A stretch of DNA of 64,000 nt from Verrucomicrobiia bacterium. GTDB taxonomy: Bacteria > Verrucomicrobiota > Verrucomicrobiia > Limisphaerales > UBA9464. Below are positions 44,966 to 52,693 of the stretch, piece after piece (position 1 is the first letter of the stretch; every line of letters begins with the position of its first letter). The DNA lies in assembly GCA_019634635.1 (NCBI GenBank), contig JAHCBB010000012.1, forward strand, positions 62,001 to 126,000, given 5' to 3'. The notes under the pieces are model-generated. The model saw nothing but the letters and a program-made list of their open reading frames with translations, searched no databases and was not told where the DNA came from. Position numbers and translations under genes: made by a program.

Positions 44966-46624
44966 GTGCCCACCGCCATCCCCCGACGACCACGCCAGAC
45001 GCTGGGCGACTATTTCGCCATCGGCCTCGCCCCTGCGCTGATCGTGGTGCTGGTGGGCAGCCTGATTCTCTTCCTCGTGGAAGTCTTGTATCGGGGAGAC
45101 CACGGAGGTCGCCTCCGATGGACCTTGGGCTGGTTCACCCTGGCCAGCGTATTGATCACCCGGATCGCCCTCGAACTCGGATCCGCCCGCGGATTCCTTT
45201 ACGGATTTGCACTGGGCGGAGTCACCGCGCTTTCCCTGATTCGCAATGTGGAACCCCCGTTCGCGGGACTAGCCCTCCTGGCGGTGTCCTGGGCGTGCGT
45301 GGACCGGCTGGTGCGGGACTGCACCTTGATTGACGATGACGACGATGCCACCGGCGAGGGACTGCTGGATGTCGCGGGACTGGGGGAACGGGCGATGGAT
45401 GCTTCGACGGAGCGGTCTCCGGGACGAATCCTCTATGTTCAATACGCCACCCGTGAGGCGCGGGCGGCGATGTCCGCACCGGACCACCCGAATCCTCGGA
45501 AGCTGACCCGACCGCCGGGTCTTTGGGTCGTCGGCTTCTCCCTGGCCGCCCTGCCCATCTTCGGTCTGGGACAGGTGCTGCTGCCCGTGAGCGATACGGG
45601 GCGACGTGAGATGGCCTTCACTTGCTTGTGTTTCTATCTCCTGTCCGCCTTTGGCCTGTTGCTCACGACCAGCTTTTTGGGACTGCGCCGCTATCTGCGT
45701 CAGCGCCGGGTGCCCATGCCGGCGTCCATTGCCCTCTCCTGGTTGACACGCGGAACGCTGACCGCGGTGACGATGATGCTGCTCGGCCTGCTCCTGCCCC
45801 GGCCGGATGCCGCGTACTCCCTCCCGGCCCTTGCCGAGAGGATCGGAGCGCAATCAGTGCCTGCCTCGAAGGCTTCACCTGCCGGAGCGAAGGCGGGGAC
45901 GGGACCGGGCACGCCAAAAACCACCGGCGACCAGGACACAGCCGGCGCAGGAACACCCCCATACTCCGAGGGTTCGGGCGGCACGGAATCTGGTTCTAGT
46001 CGAAATCCGCCAGTGGAGAACGGGGCCGGTCGGCGCTCCGCCGGCGAGAAGGCGGCCGTCGAGAACCCGCCATCCGCATCCGGCCCTCAAGTGTCCCCGG
46101 CTCGAGTTCCGTCCTCGCTGGGTACCATCTTAAAATGGCTTATCCATGCCCTCTTCGCGGCTGCGGCTCTGGTATTGCTCTGGTCTCACGGACCAGCGCT
46201 TTGGGCTGCCCTGGTCGGACTGTGGCGGGACCTATGGACCTGGGGTTCTCAAAAGGGCACCACGCAGGCATCGGGTTCCCAGGCCCCTGTCTCCCGGACG
46301 CGGCAGCCCTTTACGGAGTTCCGGAATCCCTTCCTGGACACCCGGCTGCAGCGGCTGTCACCCGGCGACCTCGTCACCTACTCCTTTGATGCGCTTCAAG
46401 CCTGGGCCGAAGGCTACGGAATCCCACGGCACCACCAGGAAACGCCCTTCGAATTCGCCCAGCGCCTCGCGGAGTCACTGCCTGAAATCGCGAGCCCCCT
46501 TCACGAGACTGTCCAATCCTACAGCCGGCTGGCGTACGCGCAGCGTCCTCCCGGGCCGGACCACCTCGCGGCCCTTCGTCAACTGTGGGCCTTCATGACG
46601 GCTCATGCGGGGAAAACGCCCTGA
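44966..46624 (+). CDS. DUF4129 multi-pass membrane protein
   Basis: 552 residues from the GTG at 44966, 8 nt after AGGAGA. At least six transmembrane segments lie between residues 15 and 270. A Gly/Ser/Pro-rich linker runs from about 290 to 380. One more helix is at about 385-405, followed by a cytoplasmic C-terminal DUF4129 domain at about 440-550 (VTYSFDALQAWAEGYGIPRH, then ETPFEFAQRLAESLPEI). In related loci this domain is fused to or adjacent to a transglutaminase core, which is missing here. It closes the moxR-DUF58-DUF4129 operon. Confidence 0.85.
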   Translation: MPTAIPRRPRQTLGDYFAIGLAPALIVVLVGSLILFLVEVLYRGDHGGRLRWTLGWFTLASVLITRIALELGSARGFLYGFALGGVTALSLIRNVEPPFAGLALLAVSWACVDRLVRDCTLIDDDDDATGEGLLDVAGLGERAMDASTERSPGRILYVQYATREARAAMSAPDHPNPRKLTRPPGLWVVGFSLAALPIFGLGQVLLPVSDTGRREMAFTCLCFYLLSAFGLLLTTSFLGLRRYLRQRRVPMPASIALSWLTRGTLTAVTMMLLGLLLPRPDAAYSLPALAERIGAQSVPASKASPAGAKAGTGPGTPKTTGDQDTAGAGTPPYSEGSGGTESGSSRNPPVENGAGRRSAGEKAAVENPPSASGPQVSPARVPSSLGTILKWLIHALFAAAALVLLWSHGPALWAALVGLWRDLWTWGSQKGTTQASGSQAPVSRTRQPFTEFRNPFLDTRLQRLSPGDLVTYSFDALQAWAEGYGIPRHHQETPFEFAQRLAESLPEIASPLHETVQSYSRLAYAQRPPGPDHLAALRQLWAFMTAHAGKTP

Positions 46625-46896
46625 TTGTTGAGGAAACCTCCCGCAGTTCTCTCCAGGCGCGTACTGCCTCCCCTGCCGCCGCCGCAACGATGGCCCTCCC
46701 CGTTCCGTCGGACGAAAGCCAAGTGAATGCACCACCCAATATCACAAGAATTCACCCGGAGAACAAAAACGCCGCGTCGGATCTCCATTTGTTTGCCGAA
46801 CGCTCCGGTTCAGCGGATGGTCGCCTGCCCCGATAGCGCCAGCACCATGCTTCGATGTCTTTGAGATAGCGTTTCATAAGGAAGATTTGACTGATT
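46625..46896. other. non-coding stretch with a half attC-like site
   Basis: No gene is recognised. A 42-codon minus-strand frame (46877-46752, MKRYLKDIEAWCWRYRGRRP) has no known relatives. On the minus strand at 46815-46794 the sequence GCTGAACCGGAGCGTTCGGC followed by AAA resembles the right-hand simple site of an attC. It shares its last 11 bases (CGTTCGGCAAA) with the full attC-like site at 46897-47035. No matching left half was found. Confidence 0.4.
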
Positions 46897-47035
46897 TGCC
46901 GAACGACAGAACTGAGCGACAGCCACCCCGCTGTGCTAACGCCCGTGACTCTCGACCTTCAGGGCGCTTCGCCGAAGTCCGCGACTCTCATGCTGCGAAG
47001 CGGGACGGCTGTTCGCTCCAGCAATTTTGTTCGGC
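46897..47035 (-). repeat. attC-like recombination site downstream of hicA
   Basis: Read on the minus strand the site starts TGCCGAAC and ends GTTCGGCA (perfectly complementary ends). The inner arms are GAGCGAACAGCC and GGCTGTCGCTC, which pair with one unpaired A in the left arm. This is the architecture of integron attC sites: R''/R' and L''/L' boxes with an extrahelical base. The length is 139 bp with an 81-nt central loop, inside the known attC size range. It begins 7 nt after the hicA stop, the place and orientation expected for the attC of a hicBA cassette. Confidence 0.6.
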
Positions 47036-47042
47036 AGTCATC

Positions 47043-47267
47043 TCACAACCAACTCGTAAACTCCTCTGCCTCCATCTCTGCATCCTTGAGAATCTTGCTC
47101 AACAACCCGGGGCCAATCGTCTCGCCAGTGTGAACGGGCACCACCGTGCGCCGCCCATCCGGGTGGCGTATGAAGTGGTGACTGCCCTTGGTGCGCAAGA
47201 CCTTGAAGCCTGCTCGCCGCAACGCAGCGATAACCTCGCGTCCACGCAATCGAGGCAACCGCGGCAT
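47043..47267 (-). CDS. hicA: HicA-type mRNA interferase toxin
   Basis: 74 residues from the ATG at 47267. The fold is a double-stranded-RNA-binding-like unit: PRLRGREVIAALRRAGFKVL, the catalytic histidine region RTKGSHHFIRHPDGRRTVVP and VHTGETIGPGLLSKILKDAE. HicA cleaves mRNA and is held by HicB. The order here is hicB first, hicA second, separated by 2 nt, so the antitoxin is made first. The pair is intact. Confidence 0.93.
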   Translation of the reverse strand: MPRLPRLRGREVIAALRRAGFKVLRTKGSHHFIRHPDGRRTVVPVHTGETIGPGLLSKILKDAEMEAEEFTSWL

Positions 47268-47269
47268 AC

Positions 47270-47491
47270 TCAGACGGTGACGCGTTGGACCCCGATGAAC
47301 TCTGCGGTCGCTGGCACATCGCGCTCCACCTCCAGGCACAACTCGATGGCCTCTCGAACTCGGGTCAGGAGCGTGTCAAGCGAGCGAGCCTGAGTGTGGC
47401 AGCCGGGCAATTCCGGAACACTCGCCACGTAATACCCCTCCGCGTCGAGCTCTAGGATGACGCTAAACTCGCGTTTGCTTGTTTTTCGCAT
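47270..47491 (-). CDS. hicB: HicB-type antitoxin
   Basis: 73 residues from the ATG at 47491. The partly degraded RNase-H-like fold of HicB is seen in FSVILELDAEGYYVASVPEL followed by PGCHTQARSLDTLLTRVREA and IELCLEVERD. There is no C-terminal DNA-binding domain, so this is the short HicB form. An open frame extends upstream to 47611 but crosses the attC-like hairpin. The intact hicBA pair lies between two attC-like sites. Confidence 0.92.
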   Translation of the reverse strand: MRKTSKREFSVILELDAEGYYVASVPELPGCHTQARSLDTLLTRVREAIELCLEVERDVPATAEFIGVQRVTV

Positions 47492-47534
47492 GGAAAATCT
47501 ATGGCAGAGAATTCCCCGGCGCGCAATGTCGCCG

Positions 47535-47619
47535 ACCCAAGCGCAGCGACCCGGCACACGAGGAGGTCCGAATGAAACCGCGACGTGTTGGCCGGGTTCG
47601 CTGCAGCGCACGGTTGAAC
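47535..47619 (-). repeat. second attC-like hairpin upstream of hicB
   Basis: On the minus strand the left end GTTCAAC is followed by the arm GCAGCGAACCCGGC; the right arm is GCCGGGTCGCTGC followed by CTTGGGT. The arms pair with a single unpaired A in the left arm, as in the site downstream of hicA. Left GTTCAAC fits RYYYAAC, but the right box has C in place of the required G (CTTGGGT instead of GTTRRRY), so it may be inactive. The central loop is about 36 nt. The short translation RALQRTRPTRR of this DNA should not be taken as a protein. Confidence 0.45.
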
Positions 47620-47688
47620 GAAGCCGCTGCGCGGGGGGCTTCGCCGGGTGTGGCTTTCGGGTAGGGCTGGCGCTGAGAGTGCCAGTCT

Positions 47689-47990
47689 ATGAGCGATTCA
47701 TCAGACACGAGTTCCTCCACAGCCTCCCACACCGCCTCGCACCCCAACGCGAACCGTCCGCCGGCGCGCTTGACACCGCCGCGGCAACGGTTCACCGGAC
47801 ACCTGCTCCTGCAGCAGAAGGCGAAGCGGACCGTTCAGGCCTACACCGCCTGGATTTATGATCTGGCCAGGTTCCACAAGCGTTCCCCGGATCAGCTCAG
47901 GCAGCCCGAGAACCGTGTTGAGATACTGCACCTGATCACCGAGCGCAACCATTCAGTCACAAGGACTATCGCCACTGCGAAAGCCTCCAA
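47689..47990 (+). pseudogene. N-terminal fragment of a tyrosine recombinase/integrase
   Basis: Residues about 33-95 of the frame (RQRFTGHLLLQQKAKRTVQA, YTAWIYDLARFHKRSPDQLR, then ILHLITERNHSVT) match the SAM-like core-binding domain of tyrosine recombinases, in particular the type found next to IS91-like elements. No catalytic domain (no R-HxxR-Y set) follows. The similarity ends near 47960 and a segment shared with other element borders begins at 47994. A small intact gene is unlikely; it is a truncated relic. Confidence 0.65.
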
Positions 47991-47993
47991 CAG

Positions 47994-48007
47994 GGACAGG
48001 ACAACGA
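47994..48007 (-). repeat. partial third copy of the element-border repeat
   Basis: The minus-strand sequence GTTGTCCTGTCCCT is identical to the core of the border repeat at 50025-50058 and close to that at 48554-48587. It sits at the junction where similarity to the tyrosine recombinase stops and the RAYT remnant begins. Confidence 0.5.
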
Positions 48008-48059
48008 TCCGTAGATCTGGCGATGGCGGGTGGCTGATGGAGCCTTGGATGCTGTCGTC

Positions 48060-48451
48060 ATGCGCCAGCGTCGTCTGAAGGCTCCCGCCTCATTTCCGGT
48101 GGCCCATGATCCCTGCATGTCGCGGGTGGTGAAGCGGCGTACATTGACGTCAATCCGGTGCGGGCCGGATTGGTGGAAGATCCCAAGGACGATCGCTGGT
48201 GCGGGTACGGGGCGGCGGCCGCCGGGGATGCCACGGCCCGTGAAGCCCTGGCCGCGGTGGTGGCGATGGCCCAACGACGGCCGCAGGTCGCGCAAGAACT
48301 CGGGCAGGCGTTGGCGACGTACCGGATGTGGCCTTCGGACAGGGGGAGGAGCGGGAAGGAACAGCTCCGGACGGTGGATCGGAGCGGAAGGGATTTTCGC
48401 GGGAGGTGGTGCCGGCGGCAGGCCGGGCATGCCGAGGCCTCCAAGGACTGA
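48060..48451 (+). pseudogene. REP-associated tyrosine transposase (RAYT) with internal deletion
   Basis: The start MRQRRLKAPASFPVAHDPCM followed by SRVV is the N-terminus typical of RAYT/Y1 transposases. In the next reading frame, directly adjoining, comes the C-terminal part AAYIDVNPVRAGLVEDPKDD with RWCGYGAAAAG and ALATYRMW. The whole centre, including the HUH metal site and the catalytic tyrosine, is missing, and the join at about 48135-48150 is out of frame. The gene is therefore a deletion derivative and cannot be active. RAYTs move or maintain REP palindromes, and REP-like repeats are next to it. Confidence 0.75.
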
Positions 48452-48553
48452 CAGCAGCCGACTCAAGCCCAAGTCCGCGTCGCGTCCTGCCGCGAAGGCA
48501 CGAATCGGTGCTCCCCCAAGCCACGTTCCGCACCAGCGACGCTCCAGTCCCGC

Positions 48554-48587
48554 CGCCCCGCCAATAGCTGACCTGTCCCTTTGTGCC
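48554..48587 (+). repeat. element-border repeat, copy 1
   Basis: A 34-bp sequence beginning CGCCCCGCCAATAG and ending CTGTCCCTTTGTGCC recurs at 50025-50058 with about four mismatches. Copy 1 sits at the junction between the RAYT remnant side and the IS4-type transposase fragment. It may be a REP unit or the end of a mobile element. Confidence 0.8.
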
Positions 48588-48797
48588 AAACGACGGCAAC
48601 GAATTCAACAGCAACTGTACAAAGTCGTGGCGGCCGATTTGGTGCCCGAGCGTCCCGGACGACCAGAACCCAGAGCGGTCAAGCGTCGTCCAAAGCCATA
48701 TCCGCTCTTGACGACTCCACGCCGAGTTTATAGGGAAATCCCGCACAGAAACCGCTACCGACGCTCAGTTAAACACCCCAGTTTTGTTGGCCTTTAA
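48588..48797 (+). pseudogene. C-terminal fragment of an IS4-type transposase
   Basis: The frame reads KRRQRIQQQLYKVVAADLVP, then ERPGRPEPRAVKRRPKPYPL, then LTTPRRVYREIPHRNRYRRS and stops at 48797. This Arg/Pro-rich tail is characteristic of the C-terminus of a group of IS4-family transposases. The DDE catalytic region is absent; the upstream sequence belongs to other remnants. It is a fossil of a former insertion. Confidence 0.75.
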
Positions 48798-48817
48798 CCA
48801 AGCACTATTCATGACAG

Positions 48818-48837
48818 ATCACATGGCGCCATGTGAT
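48818..48837. repeat. perfect 20-bp palindrome
   Basis: ATCACATGGCGCCATGTGAT is a perfect 20-bp palindrome without a loop, between the end of the IS4-type remnant and the stop codon of the prepilin-like gene (41 nt away). It lacks a T-run and is therefore not a typical terminator; a regulator site or an insertion scar is possible. Confidence 0.75.
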
Positions 48838-48877
48838 GAGAAATTTCGTCGAAGTTGCTCGGTCCGCAGTGCAATGT

Positions 48878-49696
48878 TCAGAAGGGATCGAGTCTTGTCT
48901 TGGCGAGGCGGGTGAAAAACCAGCGCAAGTCCTGCCCCTCGCCCCGCGGGGGAACGGACTCACCTTCGTAATACGAGCCGCGTTCTGGCGGCATGCTGCT
49001 CGGGTTCACCAGGCGATGCAGCTCGCCGTGCCCATCCACAAACGAAACTGTTGTGGATCGGGCGTGGCGGGACGCAGGAAGGTTGATCCAGCCGGGGCCT
49101 CGGGGACCAACGCCCACCTCGAATAATGAAGACCAAAGCGTATCAGCGTGGGTGTCAATGAAAGTCGCGACGTCTGCCCGATTGCTGCGCGACAGGTCGA
49201 AACGGCGCAGTACCGGATCGGTGATCCACCCGAAAGCCACCGCCAATTCTGTACCCATATAGCTGTTCATGGAATAAGATCGAAGACGTTGATGAGCCTT
49301 GCCGTCAATCACGGTGGGCAGGCGATCAGACGGACACTTAAACACCCGAACGCTCTGAAGATAAGGGCCCAGCACCCCATAATTTGGGTCCAGTGTGCCC
49401 AGCAGGTAGTGGACATTGGTTCCGGGAGACCTCCCGTAAGCGCTGTCACCCGCCGCCCAACTCGGCAAGTGGGTGCCGAGGAAGCCCGGAGGGTTATTGG
49501 GGACAAGCCAGTCACGATTGTCGTCGGCATAGAGACTCCATGCGATCATCAGTTGATGGTGGTTGCTCAAACACACCGCCCCTTCGGCCCTGGACCGTGC
49601 GCGGGCCAGAGCCGGCAGCAGCAGGGCTGCCAGGATCGCGATGATGGCAATCACCACCAGCAGCTCAATCAGCGTGAAGCCCCGCTGCGGTTTCAT
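48878..49696 (-). CDS. prepilin-like secreted protein with H-X9-DG motif
   Basis: 272 residues from the ATG at 49696. The type II/IV pseudopilin N-terminus is perfect: [20 protein letters not shown] followed by [17 protein letters not shown], with the prepilin peptidase site after Gly6 and Glu5 of the mature protein. The C-terminal half has the H-X9-DG motif ([20 protein letters not shown]). Such proteins are very numerous in Verrucomicrobiota, Lentisphaerae and Planctomycetes; their role outside a pilus or secretion pseudopilus is unclear. The gene is intact although it lies at the edge of the element graveyard. Confidence 0.88.
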   Translation of the reverse strand: MKPQRGFTLIELLVVIAIIAILAALLLPALARARSRAEGAVCLSNHHQLMIAWSLYADDNRDWLVPNNPPGFLGTHLPSWAAGDSAYGRSPGTNVHYLLGTLDPNYGVLGPYLQSVRVFKCPSDRLPTVIDGKAHQRLRSYSMNSYMGTELAVAFGWITDPVLRRFDLSRSNRADVATFIDTHADTLWSSLFEVGVGPRGPGWINLPASRHARSTTVSFVDGHGELHRLVNPSSMPPERGSYYEGESVPPRGEGQDLRWFFTRLAKTRLDPF

Positions 49697-50191
49697 GTTT
49701 GTGGCGCCGTTGTGGCGGGTGCCGGCCTTCAAGGCTTAATTCACACACCGCTGAGGGTAGATGATGGATGCTCGGGTACCTGCGGTGCCCATCTGCCCGT
49801 ATCCCACAATTACTCCGCTGTCACTGATCGCCTCAGCAGAGGTCAGGGTCCAACCCACTGGGTACATTCATGGCGCGAAGGGAGGTAGAGGTTTGGTTTG
49901 GGCACTTCGTCGTTGGTGAACAAAGCGTTCTCCATCTGAATCGGAATCATGGGGAGGTTTTCGTCTGGCTGAAACGGTGTCAACTTCCGATTCAGCAGTT
50001 CCCATTTTTAGAATGTAGTCCCGTCGCCCCGCCAAAAGTTGTCCTGTCCCTTTGTGCCGGGAGATGAACGACTTCACCCGAACTCCCGTCCCTGTGCGCG
50101 CGGGGACGTCTGGCGCTGCCCGAACCGTTGCGGGGCGACCGGTCGCAAACGAGGGACTCCGGAATGCCGTAAGGGGTTTCGGGTGACCGGA
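49697..50191. other. 495-bp intergenic stretch
   Basis: It lies between the prepilin-like gene and the permease gene, both on the minus strand. A 69-codon minus-strand frame (50077-49868) resembles nothing known. The only recognisable element is the second copy of the border repeat at 50025-50058. The segment near 49697-49800 should contain the promoter of the prepilin-like gene. Confidence 0.5.
50025..50058 (+). repeat. element-border repeat, copy 2
   Basis: 34 bp (CGCCCCGCCAAAAG to CTGTCCCTTTGTGCC), about 88 percent identical by eye to copy 1 at 48554-48587 and in the same orientation. Together the copies bracket the IS4-type fragment, the 20-bp palindrome and the prepilin-like gene (48588-50024). 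Confidence 0.8.
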
Positions 50192-51472
50192 TCACCCGGA
50201 CGTCCGGCGTCCGCGCCACCGCCAGGCAGCCAGGCCGAGCGCCACGGTGCCCAGGCTTGCAGCGGCGGCGGCCGGACGTTCCACCACCGTCGCCCCGCAA
50301 CTGCCCAGCACCGCCAGGAGGAACAACCCCGGAACCCAAGGCCAGCCCGGCACCGGCATCCGCTCCCTTTCCCGGAGTCTCATCCGGATCAATCCACCCA
50401 CGGTCGCGGCGGTCATCAGGCCGAGGGTCAATCCCACATAGGTCAGCAGTCCCGCAAACGTCACGGTCGCCAGCATCGCCAGGGCGATCGCGGCCTGAGC
50501 CACCACGGCACGCCACGGCGGTCCGTCCCCGGTTGCGGAAAGCCAGTGCGGCAGGTGGCCATCCCGCGCCATGCGGGCGACCACCCGGGGTCCGGCCATG
50601 AGAAAGGAGGACACCGACATCATCAGGACCAGCGCGATGAGCGCCGAGACCGCGGCGCCCCAGGCGGGGCCTCCGAGCTGTTCCGCGGCGATCCGGCCCA
50701 CCTCCACCTGCCCGGCGAGTTCCGAAACGGACGCCGAGTACACAAACACCCAGTTGAGGGCCACGTAGAGCGCGGTGACCATCAGCGTGCCCAGGAGCAG
50801 GGCACGGGGCAGATTGCGCGCGGGATCGCGGATCTCGCCGCCGACGTAGACCGCCGCATTCCATCCCGCATAGCTGTAGGAAACCACGATCAAGGCCACA
50901 CCGAACCGGGCAGCGGCATCCGCAGTCCCGACTGGGTCCCCGGGGTCCGGCAATGCGATGCGGACCCGCGGCAGCGCCAGCGCCAGAAATCCGAGGATCA
51001 GGGCCAGATTCCAGCCCACGCCAAGGCTCTGGACCCGCGCCGCCTTCCCTGCCGGCAGGGCATGCAGGACGGCACAGGTCAGGAGCAGCGCCCCCCCGGC
51101 GAGCCGCGGGTCCGAGCCGGGAAACCAGGGGGCCACGTACCGGCCAAAGGCAAATGCCGAAGCCGCCGCCGGAGCGGCAAACCCGACCAGCAGGGAGACC
51201 CATCCGGCGACATAACCCGCGGCGGGATGGACGGTGTGCGTCAGGAACCAGTATTCCCCGCCCGACTCCGGCAGGCGGCGCCCCAACGCGCCGTAGCTGA
51301 GCGCCCCCAGCATGGCGATGACGCCCCCCAGGGCCCACACCGCGAGGACGGCCCCGGGCGAGCGAAGGTCCTCCAGCAGCAGGCCGCTCGTGGTGAAGAC
51401 TCCGGTCCCAATCATCGCCGCCACCACCAGGGCGATGGCGCTCGTCAATCCCAACGGACGGTGTTCTGACAT
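50192..51472 (-). CDS. APC-superfamily amino acid permease
   Basis: 426 residues from the ATG at 51472, with about 12 hydrophobic helices. The family signature at the first helix is ALVVAAMIGTGVFTTSGLLL. Further typical pieces are GALGRRLPESGGEYWFLTHT and FGVALIVVSYSYAGWNAAVY, then VGGEIRDPARNLPRALLLGT. It is probably an inner-membrane amino acid uptake or exchange system; the substrate cannot be named. The frame is open up to 51574, but the added residues are not conserved. Confidence 0.9.
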   Translation of the reverse strand: MSEHRPLGLTSAIALVVAAMIGTGVFTTSGLLLEDLRSPGAVLAVWALGGVIAMLGALSYGALGRRLPESGGEYWFLTHTVHPAAGYVAGWVSLLVGFAAPAAASAFAFGRYVAPWFPGSDPRLAGGALLLTCAVLHALPAGKAARVQSLGVGWNLALILGFLALALPRVRIALPDPGDPVGTADAAARFGVALIVVSYSYAGWNAAVYVGGEIRDPARNLPRALLLGTLMVTALYVALNWVFVYSASVSELAGQVEVGRIAAEQLGGPAWGAAVSALIALVLMMSVSSFLMAGPRVVARMARDGHLPHWLSATGDGPPWRAVVAQAAIALAMLATVTFAGLLTYVGLTLGLMTAATVGGLIRMRLRERERMPVPGWPWVPGLFLLAVLGSCGATVVERPAAAAASLGTVALGLAAWRWRGRRTSG

Positions 51473-51613
51473 CGTGCAACCCGTTTCCACAGCGTGCACC
51501 GCGGAATCGGTCGGCACTCTGGGAATCTGCGGGAACCCTGGCCAGCCCAATGCCCGAAGGCACCCCGTCTCCACCCCGTATTTCGAATCCCGGCCTGAGG
51601 GGGGGCCTGCCGC

Positions 51614-52672
51614 CTACCGCCGGCGGCCGGCGGTCTGAACGCGTTCAAACGTGCCGCCGTCACCAAAGTGATCCTTTTGGGCGCGGCTCCAGCCCCCAAA
51701 ATCGTGATCGATCGTCAGGAACTCAATCGCTGGGAACTTTCCGGCGTACCGGGCAGCCACGGATTCGAGACGGGGGCGGTAGTGGTTCTTCGCGATGATC
51801 TCCTGACCTTCCTCGCTGTAGAGGTATTTCAGATACTCGGTCGCGACCTGCTCGGTGCCCCGCTTTCTCGCGGCGCTCTCCACAATCGCGACCGTGGGTT
51901 CCGCAAGAATGCTCAGGGGCGGCACCACCATTTCAAGGGAGTCGCCGCCGCTTTCCGCCAGGGACAGGAAGGCCTCGTTCTCCCAAGTGATCAGCACGTC
52001 GCCAATGCCGCGCTGAGTAAACGTCGTTGTCGCTCCCCGCGCTCCGGTGTCGAGCACGGGAACATGCTCAAAAAGTGCGGTCATGAATTTAAAGACCTGA
52101 TTGGTGTCCCCCCCGAATCGCCGAGCCGCAGCCCCCCAGGCCGCCAGATAGTTCCAACGAGCCCCCCCCGAGGACTTGGGGTTTGCAGTGATCACCGAGA
52201 CTCCGGGCTGGACCAAATCCTCCCAGTCCCCGATGCCCTTTGGATTCCCCTTCCGAACCAAAAAGACCACGGTGGACGTATAGGGAGCACTGTTGTCGGG
52301 AAGCCGGCGCTGCCAGCCAGGCGAAATCTGTCGCGACCGCTCGGCTATGGCGTCCACATCCGCCGCCAAGGCCAGGGTCACAACGTCCGCTGCCAGCCCG
52401 TCAATCACCGCACGGGCCTGCTTGCCAGACCCTCCGTGCGACATGCGGATCGAGACGGAATCCCCGGTTGTCGCCTTCCAATGCGCCGAAAAGGCACGAT
52501 TGAACTCCTCAAACAGCTCGCGTGTGGGATCGTAGGAAACGTTGAGCAACTCCACGGATTTTGGAGCCGCGATCGCCACCCCAAGGGTCCACGCGAACCA
52601 GAGTGGGAGCGTAACGAAGGCGAAGCGGACGCAAGAGGCTGCGTCAGCAAACAACAATGGGGCAAGTTTCAC
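51614..52672 (-). CDS. periplasmic sulfate-binding protein (Sbp/CysP-like)
   Basis: 352 residues with a GTG start at 52672. A signal peptide with a long n-region is followed by a hydrophobic core and a cleavage region near residue 36 ([20 protein letters not shown]). Sulfate-binding-family motifs: [80 protein letters not shown] and [20 protein letters not shown]. It should bind sulfate or a similar oxyanion in the periplasm. No CysT, CysW or CysA gene accompanies it. A YezD gene lies 21 nt upstream, a pairing that fits sulfur metabolism. Confidence 0.92.
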   Translation of the reverse strand: MKLAPLLFADAASCVRFAFVTLPLWFAWTLGVAIAAPKSVELLNVSYDPTRELFEEFNRAFSAHWKATTGDSVSIRMSHGGSGKQARAVIDGLAADVVTLALAADVDAIAERSRQISPGWQRRLPDNSAPYTSTVVFLVRKGNPKGIGDWEDLVQPGVSVITANPKSSGGARWNYLAAWGAAARRFGGDTNQVFKFMTALFEHVPVLDTGARGATTTFTQRGIGDVLITWENEAFLSLAESGGDSLEMVVPPLSILAEPTVAIVESAARKRGTEQVATEYLKYLYSEEGQEIIAKNHYRPRLESVAARYAGKFPAIEFLTIDHDFGGWSRAQKDHFGDGGTFERVQTAGRRR

Positions 52673-52693
52673 GGCCGTGGTTTCTTGATGGAA

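Noticed and set aside
46752..46877. 42-codon frame on the minus strand after the attC-like site
   Set aside because: Too short, no relatives recognised, and it overlaps the half attC-like motif.
48030..48797. an apparently intact 255-residue plus-strand protein
   Set aside because: It is a chimera of the RAYT N-terminus, the out-of-frame RAYT body and the IS4 C-terminus read through one open frame; it is not a gene.
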